Shown here: one piece after another, positions 4,793 to 10,630 of the stretch
Layout of the letters: every line of letters starts with the position of its first letter
Position numbering within the stretch: the first letter of the stretch is position 1
Source: Candidatus Zixiibacteriota bacterium
Lineage (GTDB): Bacteria > Zixibacteria > MSB-5A5 > SM1-73
DNA length: 10,630 nt
Reading direction: 5' to 3'
Assembly: GCA_029933635.1 (NCBI GenBank)
Contig: JAOZNS010000080.1
Coordinates: 1 to 10,630, forward strand
Program-made: the position numbers and the translations under genes
The notes under the pieces: generated by a model
Seen by the model: only the letters and a program-made list of their open reading frames with translations
What the model was told of the DNA's origin: nothing
Database searches by the model: none

Positions 4793-6193
4793 ATGAAGGA
4801 AGATCAGTTCATAAAAGAATTGAAGCAAACCGTTCACCGTTTCGACCTTTTAAAAAAAGGTGACCGGGTGGTGGTGGCGCTCTCCGGGGGTCCGGATTCT
4901 GTAGCTTTGCTCTATGGCTTACTTGCCATCAAATCCGAATTCGATCTGAAGCTTTATGTAGCTCACCTGAACCATAAGCTAAGGGGAGCTGAATCCGATG
5001 AGGATGAAAGATTTGCCAGAAGGCTTTCCTCGCGTTTGAAATTGAAGTTCTTTTGCAAAAGGGTTGATGTCAAAAAGGAAGCCAAAAGGAAAAGGGTCAA
5101 CTTGGAGGAGGCGGCTCGAGAGATCCGTTACCGGTATCTGGAAAGATTGGCTAACCAGATCAAGGCCAACAAAATCGCCGTGGGGCATCAAGCCGATGAT
5201 CAAGCAGAGACCTTTTTGATGAGGCTTTTAAGGGGAACGGGAGGTGCTGGACTTTCGGGAATCAGACCCAAAAGGGGTAAAATCATTCGCCCCCTGATTC
5301 AGATCAAAAGGGAAAAAGTAGAGAGGTTTTTAAAAGCCAATGATATCGCCTACAGGCTGGATTCCTCTAACTACCTGACCAATTATTTCAGAAACAAAAT
5401 TAGACTAAAGCTTCTGCCCGAAATCAGGGAAGAGTTCAATCCTAAGATTGTGGAGTCGCTGAATCGAACCGCAGATATCATCTCCCACCAACAGGAATTC
5501 GTTGAGAAAAGGTGCCAACAGATTCTTAAGCGCATAAGCAAGGAGAGGAGAAATAAAATCGTCCTTGAAGTGAAAAAGTTTGGACGGTATGATGTGACCC
5601 TGCAAAGGGAGATGATTCGGTGGTGTGTGAAACAATTAAAGGGAGATCTGAACAGGCTTAATTTTCAGTCGGTGGATCGAGGTTTAAACTTGATTGAGCA
5701 AAAAAAGAGCGGGGCAAAGATCAAGCTGGTCGACGAAATATGGCTGGAGATCAGTGGAGGAGATCTGGTCTTTTACAGAAGGGAGAAAAAGAAATCAGAC
5801 CATCTCCTCACCCTGCCAGGAGAGACTAACTTGAAAGATTGGGGCCTAAAGATAAGCTCTGAAGTCCTGCCAGGTAAGTCTGTTAAGAAAAATCTCTTTC
5901 ACCAGGATCAATACACTGCCTTCTTGGATTGGGAAAGGCTCAAAGGTCCCTTTCGGCTTCGCCCAAGAAGAAGAGGAGATAAATTTAAGCCTCTGGGAAT
6001 GAAGGGAACCAAAAGTGTTGCCGATTTTTTAATAGATGCTAAGATACCTCGCCATCTGCGGGAAGATGTGCCTATTTTGACCTCAAAGGGCAAAATCGCC
6101 TGGGTGGTAGGTTACCGTATCAGCGAGGGGTTCAAGGTTACCCCAAAAACCAAAAAGGTTTTGAAGATCCAAGCCCTCGTTTCAGATTCTTGA
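4793..6193 (+). CDS. tilS: tRNA(Ile)-lysidine synthase TilS
   Basis: TilS uses ATP to attach lysine to C34 of the tRNA-Ile with a CAU anticodon, so that it reads AUA and is charged by isoleucyl-tRNA synthetase. The N-terminal PP-loop ATPase is clear: ALSGGPDS (29-36), HLNHKLRG (58-65), VNLEEAAREIRYRYLE (102-117), GHQADDQAETFLMRLLRGTG (131-150) and RPLIQIKREKV (166-176). After a helical middle part, the TilS C-terminal domain is present: RLRPRRRGDKF (388-398), KSVADFLIDAKIPR (407-420) and VVGYRISEGF (438-447). At 466 residues it is the long, complete form, close to the Bacillus protein. The ATG lacks an obvious Shine-Dalgarno, but the distance to the PP-loop (about 30 residues) is normal. hpt begins four bases after its stop. 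AUA codons occur in genes here, consistent with need for lysidine. Confidence 0.96.
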   Translation: MKEDQFIKELKQTVHRFDLLKKGDRVVVALSGGPDSVALLYGLLAIKSEFDLKLYVAHLNHKLRGAESDEDERFARRLSSRLKLKFFCKRVDVKKEAKRKRVNLEEAAREIRYRYLERLANQIKANKIAVGHQADDQAETFLMRLLRGTGGAGLSGIRPKRGKIIRPLIQIKREKVERFLKANDIAYRLDSSNYLTNYFRNKIRLKLLPEIREEFNPKIVESLNRTADIISHQQEFVEKRCQQILKRISKERRNKIVLEVKKFGRYDVTLQREMIRWCVKQLKGDLNRLNFQSVDRGLNLIEQKKSGAKIKLVDEIWLEISGGDLVFYRREKKKSDHLLTLPGETNLKDWGLKISSEVLPGKSVKKNLFHQDQYTAFLDWERLKGPFRLRPRRRGDKFKPLGMKGTKSVADFLIDAKIPRHLREDVPILTSKGKIAWVVGYRISEGFKVTPKTKKVLKIQALVSDS

Positions 6194-6197
6194 AATC

Positions 6198-6731
6198 ATG
6201 AAGGATACACTCAGAATCATAATTGGAAAACGAAAATTGAAGGAAAGGGTAAGCCAGCTGGCAAATCAGATCTCCGACGATTATAAAGATAAAAATCCAG
6301 TGCTGGTGGGAATTCTAAAAGGGAGTTTCATCTTCATGGCGGATTTGGTGAGAAAGCTTAAGATTCCTCACCAGGTGGATTTCATCTCTGTGGCCAGCTA
6401 TGGCTCCGGCAAACGAGGTTCGGGAGTGGTGAGATGGCTTAAAGATTTGAGCATAAATATCGAAGGCAAGCACGTAATAATAGTGGAAGATATAATAGAT
6501 TCTGGTCTTACATTAAGTTATATCAGAAACAATCTTTTGACCAGAAATCCAAAAAGCTTAAAAATCGTAACTTTGCTTGATAAGAGGAGGAGACGAAAAA
6601 CAAAGATACCCTTAACCTACGTGGGTTTTTCCATACCGGATAAGTTTGTGGTAGGCTATGGATTAGATTATGATGAGAGATATCGCAATTTACCTTATAT
6701 AGCTTGGCTAAGGAATGAAAGAGATGATTGA
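6198..6731 (+). CDS. hpt: Hypoxanthine phosphoribosyltransferase
   Basis: Converts hypoxanthine (and usually guanine) with PRPP to IMP/GMP in cytoplasmic purine salvage. The 177-residue length is standard. Signatures are LKGSFIFMADL (40-50, the pyrophosphate-contacting loop), SVASYGSG (64-71, flexible catalytic loop), the PRPP-binding VEDIIDSGLTL (96-106, Glu97/Asp98), and the purine-pocket segment FVVGYGLDYDERYRNLPYI (150-168). It starts four bases after tilS and overlaps the start of ftsH by 17 bases, so the three genes are transcribed together and probably translationally coupled. The tilS-hpt-ftsH order is conserved in Firmicutes and others; in Bacillus subtilis, TilS and HprT have been reported to activate ftsH transcription. 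A Lys/Arg-rich stretch at 129-136 is unusual but lies on the surface in homologues. Confidence 0.96.
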   Translation: MKDTLRIIIGKRKLKERVSQLANQISDDYKDKNPVLVGILKGSFIFMADLVRKLKIPHQVDFISVASYGSGKRGSGVVRWLKDLSINIEGKHVIIVEDIIDSGLTLSYIRNNLLTRNPKSLKIVTLLDKRRRRKTKIPLTYVGFSIPDKFVVGYGLDYDERYRNLPYIAWLRNERDD

Positions 6732-8736
6732 TTTCACAGAAAATGTTGGGAAGAAAAGGTGGGTGAACTTGCTGTCTCGACTTTTAAGAGACAACTCAGG
6801 TGGTGACAAGAGAAAAGTGGGGCCCCCTTCCGGTAGAAGAAAGCTCCCAGAGGGGAAAAAGGATGAGTTTAAGTGGAGACGAGGGACTCGGACCTTGATC
6901 TTCTGGTTGATCCTTCTGCTTGCCTCCATCTCCTTATTTCAATTTTACTCTCGGAGTAAGAAGGACGTGGTTAGCATCACCTATACCGAGTTTATGCAAC
7001 AGTTGGAGCTATCCAATATCAAGAAGGTAACCCTGGTGGAAAAAGACATCCAGGGAGAGTTCGTAACAAAGATATCGAAGACCGTAGGTAAAAGGCAAGG
7101 CAGTTTCAGCAAATTTAAGCTTCATATTCCATTTGAGGATCCTTCACTTCTGGAGAAACTGGAGGTCAAGAACGTGGAAATCGATGCAGAGCCGCCCAGC
7201 ACCAATTGGTCTGGGATAATTTTGACCTCGCTTCCCTGGATAATCCTTATCATCTTCTGGCTTTTCATGATCCGGCAGATGCAGGGTGGACCCAAGGGTC
7301 TTTTCTCCTTTGGAAAAAGCAGAGCCAAGCTTCTTTCCGGCGATCGCCCCAAGGTTACCTTCCAGGACGTGGCTGGTGCAGAGGAAGCCAAGGAGGAGCT
7401 GAGAGAGATAATCGAATTTTTGAAGGACCCGGCCAAATTCCAAAAGCTTGGAGGAAAAATTCCCAAAGGTGCTCTTCTTTTAGGAGCTCCTGGAACGGGA
7501 AAGACCCTCTTAGCCCGAGCGGTGGCTGGGGAGGCAGGAGTGCCCTTCTTCAGCATGAGCGGCTCCGATTTCGTGGAGATGTTCGTGGGGGTGGGTGCCT
7601 CCCGGGTGAGGGACCTTTTCGATCAAGGGAAAAGAAATGCCCCCTGTATAATCTTTATCGATGAGATAGATGCGGTGGGAAGACACCGTGGAGCGGGATT
7701 GGGAGGAGGACATGATGAAAGGGAACAAACCTTAAATCAACTTCTGGTGGAGATGGATGGTTTTGAATCAAACGAGGGGGTGATCCTTTTAGCGGCCACC
7801 AATCGACCGGACGTTTTAGACCCAGCGCTTCTAAGGCCTGGAAGGTTCGATAGACAGATAGTGGTGGATACCCCGGATGTGAGAGGAAGGGAAGGGATAC
7901 TTAAGGTTCATACCCGAAAGATTCCTTTGGACAAGGATGTAAATCTTTCTGTACTTGCTCGGGGCACCCCTGGCTTGTCCGGTGCCGACTTAGCCAATAT
8001 AGTAAACGAGGCCGCCCTGCTGGCAGCCAGAAGAAACCATGATAAGGTCACCATGCAGGATTTTGAAGATGCCAAGGACAAGGTGATGATGGGGACCGAA
8101 AGGAGAAGCTTGGTGATAAGTGAGGAGGAGAAGAGGCTGACCGCATATCATGAGTCGGGACATGCCCTCATAGGTAAGCTGGTTCCTGGATCTGATCCAG
8201 TTCACAAGATGACCATCATTCCTCGGGGACTTGCCCTGGGAATTACTCATTATCTTCCTATAGATGAAAAACACACTCACTCAAAGAAATATCTGGAGAC
8301 CAAGCTTCTGCATCTGATGGGAGGAAGGGTGGCGGAGAAGTTGGTATTTAACGAGCTCTCCACCGGAGCGGCCAACGATATAGAAAGAGCAACCGAGCTT
8401 GCCCGAAAGATGGTCTGCGAATGGGGAATGAGCGAAAGGTTAGGTCCCTTGACCTTCGGCAAAAAGGAGGAGCAAATATTTTTGGGAAGGGAGATAGCCA
8501 CCCACCGAGACTATAGCGAACATACTGCCCAGGAGATCGACAGGGAGATCAGAAGGATAGTGGAGGAGGCAGAAAGTAAAGCCACTGAGCTTCTAAGCGC
8601 CAATTTGGATAAACTCCATCTTTTGGCTCAAGCTCTTCTGGAGAAGGAAATTCTGGACGGGGAGCAGATCGATAAAATCCTGCGCGGGGAAAAGTTGGAG
8701 CCTACCAAGCTGGAGACGGAGAAAAAGAAATCTTAA
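6715..8736 (+). CDS. ftsH: ATP-dependent zinc metalloprotease FtsH
   Basis: A hexameric, membrane-anchored AAA+ protease that extracts and degrades membrane and unstable cytoplasmic proteins. At 673 residues it is complete. Order: a basic cytoplasmic tail (1-58); first membrane helix TLIFWLILLLASISLF (60-75); an extracytoplasmic domain (about 80-165); second membrane helix ILTSLPWIILIIFWLFMI (169-186); AAA domain with Walker A GAPGTGKT (257-264), pore motif MFVGVG (289-294), Walker B IIFIDEID (312-319) and the second region of homology ATNRPDVLDPALLRPGRFDR (361-380); protease domain with zinc motif HESGH (479-483) and third ligand Asp555 in ANDIERAT. The N-terminal tail before the first helix is some 45-50 residues longer than usual. 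Starts are possible at 6715 (AAGGA very close) or 6724; both overlap hpt. Confidence 0.97.
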   Translation: MKEMIDFTENVGKKRWVNLLSRLLRDNSGGDKRKVGPPSGRRKLPEGKKDEFKWRRGTRTLIFWLILLLASISLFQFYSRSKKDVVSITYTEFMQQLELSNIKKVTLVEKDIQGEFVTKISKTVGKRQGSFSKFKLHIPFEDPSLLEKLEVKNVEIDAEPPSTNWSGIILTSLPWIILIIFWLFMIRQMQGGPKGLFSFGKSRAKLLSGDRPKVTFQDVAGAEEAKEELREIIEFLKDPAKFQKLGGKIPKGALLLGAPGTGKTLLARAVAGEAGVPFFSMSGSDFVEMFVGVGASRVRDLFDQGKRNAPCIIFIDEIDAVGRHRGAGLGGGHDEREQTLNQLLVEMDGFESNEGVILLAATNRPDVLDPALLRPGRFDRQIVVDTPDVRGREGILKVHTRKIPLDKDVNLSVLARGTPGLSGADLANIVNEAALLAARRNHDKVTMQDFEDAKDKVMMGTERRSLVISEEEKRLTAYHESGHALIGKLVPGSDPVHKMTIIPRGLALGITHYLPIDEKHTHSKKYLETKLLHLMGGRVAEKLVFNELSTGAANDIERATELARKMVCEWGMSERLGPLTFGKKEEQIFLGREIATHRDYSEHTAQEIDREIRRIVEEAESKATELLSANLDKLHLLAQALLEKEILDGEQIDKILRGEKLEPTKLETEKKKS

Positions 8737-8775
8737 TCGGGGTGGTCGGTTATTCGTCTCCTGAAGTCAACAGGA

Positions 8776-9381
8776 ATGGACAAAAAGAAGATCGAAAAAG
8801 CTATCCGCATGATCTTAGAGGCGGTGGGGGAAGATCCCGAAAGGGAAGGGTTACGGGATACGCCCAGAAGGATGGTGGATTTTTATCAAGAGATTTTTGC
8901 CGGACTTTCTCAAAATCCTGAAGAAAAGCTCAAGCTTTCCTGTGTTCCAAATCAGGATGATCCCAACTCGGATTCGGTGGAGATAATCATCGCCAAGGAT
9001 ATCTTCTTTTTTTCACTCTGCGAGCATCATCTTCTTCCTTTCCTCGGAAGGGCCCACATCGCCTACATTCCAAAAGGTAACCGGATAATCGGATTCTCCA
9101 GACTGGCACAGGTGATCGAGGTTTTGGCAAGAAGACCACAACTGCAGGAGCGTCTTACCGCTCAGATCGCAGATGTGTTGATGAAAATCCTCAAGCCCAG
9201 AGGGGTGCTGATCATCCTGGAAGCAGAGCAGATGTGCCTTACCATGCGAGGTTTGAAAAAACCGGGATCTGTGACCATCACCTCAGCCGTGAGAGGAGAA
9301 TTGAAAAAGGATGATCGCAGAAAGGAAGCTTTGTCTCTTTTAAAGGGTTTCGTCCAGGAAGATTTATCCAAAGAGAAGTGA
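8776..9381 (+). CDS. folE: GTP cyclohydrolase I
   Basis: Catalyses GTP to 7,8-dihydroneopterin triphosphate plus formate, the entry step of folate synthesis, as a toroidal homodecamer. At 201 residues it has the typical length. Signatures are GLRDTPRRM (25-33), SLCEHHLLPF (80-89) with zinc ligand Cys82 and catalytic His84/His85, IGFSRLAQ (105-112), RPQLQERLT (120-128) and the second zinc Cys154 in EQMCLTMRG (151-159). In E. coli and most relatives the residue two before that Cys is a His (E. coli His179) needed for catalysis; here it is Gln152. Everything else looks functional. The gene lies 39 bases after ftsH and has only a close-set AGGA before its ATG, so it is probably read from the tilS promoter. 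Confidence 0.95.
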   Translation: MDKKKIEKAIRMILEAVGEDPEREGLRDTPRRMVDFYQEIFAGLSQNPEEKLKLSCVPNQDDPNSDSVEIIIAKDIFFFSLCEHHLLPFLGRAHIAYIPKGNRIIGFSRLAQVIEVLARRPQLQERLTAQIADVLMKILKPRGVLIILEAEQMCLTMRGLKKPGSVTITSAVRGELKKDDRRKEALSLLKGFVQEDLSKEK

Positions 9382-9523
9382 GTTTCAGATGGTTTTCTCA
9401 GAAAAAGGATCCATCATGTTATCACGAGCTTAAGAAACTGCATGACAAATCCTTTGATTTTTTGTCTGTCACCTTACTTTCCCCGCCTTCTCTCTCATGA
9501 AAAATAAGAAGCACATAAGTTTC

Positions 9524-9566
9524 CTTTTGCTGGCATGAAGCCAGATGTTTCATGCTTCGGCAAAAG
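9524..9566 (+). repeat. Imperfect hairpin in the folP leader
   Basis: CTTTTGC (9524-9530) pairs with GCAAAAG (9560-9566) and GCATGAA (9533-9539) with TTCATGC (9549-9555), leaving an internal loop (TG opposite TTCG) and a 9-base end loop. An alternative short stem, CTGGC/GCCAG, uses bases 9530-9534 and 9540-9544 and would compete with it. It ends 73 bases before folP. There is no following T-run, so it is more likely an RNA leader structure or protein-binding site than a terminator. Confidence 0.55.
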
Positions 9567-9627
9567 CGAAAAAGCTGGTAATAACTTCACACTTGAAAAG
9601 AGAAGGATCATTAAGATATTTACTAAA

Positions 9628-9632
9628 AAGGT
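9628..9632 (+). promoter_or_regulatory. Shine-Dalgarno deciding the folP start
   Basis: AAGGT ends seven bases before the ATG at 9640. No comparable site precedes the upstream in-frame ATG at 9535, which supports the shorter folP product. Confidence 0.65.
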
Positions 9633-9639
9633 AAAGCCA

Positions 9640-10476
9640 ATGATTTTACAATTCAAAAGAAAGAGCATGGATTTGTCTTCTCGAACCCACATCATGGGGG
9701 TATTGAATGTCACCCCCGATTCTTTCTCCGATGGAGGAAAATTTCTAAGAAAGGATGAGGCGGTAAGACAAGGGATGAAAATGGCTGAAGAAGGAGCGGA
9801 TATAATCGATGTGGGTGGCCAGTCCACCCGTCCGGGATCGGAGCCGATTTCACCACAACAGGAGCTTTCCCGGGTGATCCCGGTTATCGAATCTCTCTCC
9901 GAAAAGATAGATGTGCCCATATCCATCGACACCTATAAGGCAGAGGTGGCCAGGGAAGCGCTGAGCTCTGGGGCAGAGATGATAAACGACATCTCCGCAT
10001 TAAGATTTGATTCCCGGATGAGAAGGATAGCCTCAGAGCACAAAGTTCCTGTAGTTCTGATGCACATCAAAGGAACCCCCAAAAATATGCAGGAGAATCC
10101 CTGGTATGATGATGTGATTGGAGAAATCATCGGGTATCTGAAGGAAAGCATCAGAATCGCAACAGATGCGGGAATCGATCGAAAGAAAATAATGATCGAT
10201 CCAGGAATCGGATTCGGAAAGAGGCTTCAGGATAATTTAAATATCTTGAAAAATCTAAAAAAGTTTTCTATATTGGGATGTCCCATCTTGATAGGCTGCT
10301 CGCGAAAATCCTTTATTGGAAAAATATTGGACTTACCAGTGGAGGAAAGGTTGGAAGGGAGCTTAGCCGCTTTGGCGGTGGCAGTGATGAATGGAGCGAA
10401 TATAGTTCGAGTGCATGATGTCAAAGAAAGCAGAAGGGTGATTAAATTGGTGGACGCCATTTTGAGGGTAAATTAA
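9640..10476 (+). CDS. folP: Dihydropteroate synthase
   Basis: Joins 6-hydroxymethyl-7,8-dihydropterin pyrophosphate to p-aminobenzoate, giving dihydropteroate; it is the sulfonamide target. The 278-residue product is a TIM barrel of normal length. Motifs, numbered from this start, are IMGVLNVTPDSFSDGG (18-33), GGQSTRPGSEP (59-69), ISIDTYKAEVA (94-104), NDIS (116-119), MHIKGTPKNMQ (141-151), DPGIGFGK (187-194), GCSRKSFIG (219-227) and VRVHDV (256-261). GGQSTRPG has Gln where Glu is more usual, a variant seen in other members. An in-frame ATG at 9535 would add 35 basic residues (KPDVSCFGKSEKAGN...) with no family similarity; the ribosome site and alignment favour 9640. It shares a pathway with folE upstream, though folB and folK are not in the window. 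It is separated from folE by 258 bases, so it may have additional control. Confidence 0.94.
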   Translation: MILQFKRKSMDLSSRTHIMGVLNVTPDSFSDGGKFLRKDEAVRQGMKMAEEGADIIDVGGQSTRPGSEPISPQQELSRVIPVIESLSEKIDVPISIDTYKAEVAREALSSGAEMINDISALRFDSRMRRIASEHKVPVVLMHIKGTPKNMQENPWYDDVIGEIIGYLKESIRIATDAGIDRKKIMIDPGIGFGKRLQDNLNILKNLKKFSILGCPILIGCSRKSFIGKILDLPVEERLEGSLAALAVAVMNGANIVRVHDVKESRRVIKLVDAILRVN

Positions 10477-10630
10477 AATTGGGGATTTAAAAAGTCCCAC
10501 ACGGGGATAGCTTTGAAGTGAGGAGCTTGGTTCCTATCTTCGGTTATATACATCTCTGAATCTGGTAACGAGTTCGATCTAATCTGCCAGAGCATTAAAA
10601 ACATGGATATTTAAAATAGAACGAAAATAA
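10477..10630. other. Downstream of folP to the window edge
   Basis: No gene or clear terminator is seen in these 154 bases. A weak TGGG/CCCA stem (about 10480-10500) follows folP without a T-run. The end is AT-rich and carries stops in all plus-strand frames. Confidence 0.4.

Larger units (their letters stand above)
9382..9639 (+). other. folE-folP spacer
   Basis: These 258 bases have no convincing gene. A 40-codon GTG frame overlaps the folE stop (9378-9500) but shows no family motif. A T-rich tract (GATTTTTT near 9459-9466) follows an AT-rich weak hairpin, which is a possible but poor terminator. A large imperfect hairpin lies at 9524-9566. An extended reading frame upstream of folP from 9535 is open, but its first 35 codons look non-coding. 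Confidence 0.5.

Noticed and set aside
4663..4863. 66-codon GTG frame upstream of and overlapping tilS
   Set aside because: Its ribosome site would sit at the predicted transcript start, it overlaps tilS by 71 bases out of frame, and its translation looks random.
7122..7664. Frames of 144-152 codons on both strands inside ftsH
   Set aside because: They are shadows of the AAA domain, whose motifs fix the real frame.
9378..9500. 40-codon GTG frame overlapping the folE stop
   Set aside because: No motif and no ribosome site; the overlap alone is not enough.
9535..9639. N-terminal extension of folP from the upstream ATG
   Set aside because: The 35 extra residues match nothing in the family and the AAGGT site supports 9640.

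Overview
The window reads as a chromosomal segment of a bacterium of moderate GC content (roughly mid-40s percent by eye). Arginine is written mostly as AGG/AGA and the proteins are rich in Lys/Arg/Glu. The order tilS-hpt-ftsH followed by folate genes is typically bacterial, while the central radical SAM and phosphoesterase genes have an archaeal or thermophile flavour. I cannot place the phylum. A little-studied thermophilic or candidate-phylum lineage is a guess, supported weakly by a glucosyl/mannosylglycerate-type glycosyltransferase.

Layout. Bases 1-456 hold no convincing gene, but they carry a perfect 13-bp hairpin (47-76) and a second 8-bp hairpin (352-371). A minus-strand GT-A glycosyltransferase related to glucosylglycerate/mannosylglycerate synthases fills 457-1716. 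Bases 1717-2183 are intergenic. They contain a well-formed promoter (1838-1866), a 7-bp inverted repeat around the start region, and the frameshifted N-terminal remnant of a helix-turn-helix transposase (1894-2090). Next come three plus-strand genes: an endonuclease III-like HhH protein with a Cys cluster but no Lys in the HhH loop, a radical SAM protein of unknown function, and a calcineurin-type metallophosphoesterase. A roughly 300-base gap follows, with a near-consensus sigma70-type promoter (TTGACA-N17-TATTAT, 4615-4643). That promoter probably starts the tilS-hpt-ftsH-folE unit, with folP after a further 258-base structured spacer. Bases 10477-10630 show no gene.

How the genes work together. 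TilS makes lysidine in the tRNA-Ile that reads AUA. Hpt salvages purines. FtsH is the membrane AAA+ metalloprotease. FolE and FolP catalyse the first step of pterin synthesis and the joining of pterin to p-aminobenzoate in folate synthesis. folB and folK are not in the window. The most unusual points are the decayed transposase whose promoter points into the HhH/radical SAM/phosphoesterase genes, the missing catalytic Lys in the HhH protein, a Gln where FolE normally has a catalytic His, a long N-terminal extension on FtsH, and the hairpin between folE and folP. I found no CRISPR array, rRNA, tRNA or intact mobile element.
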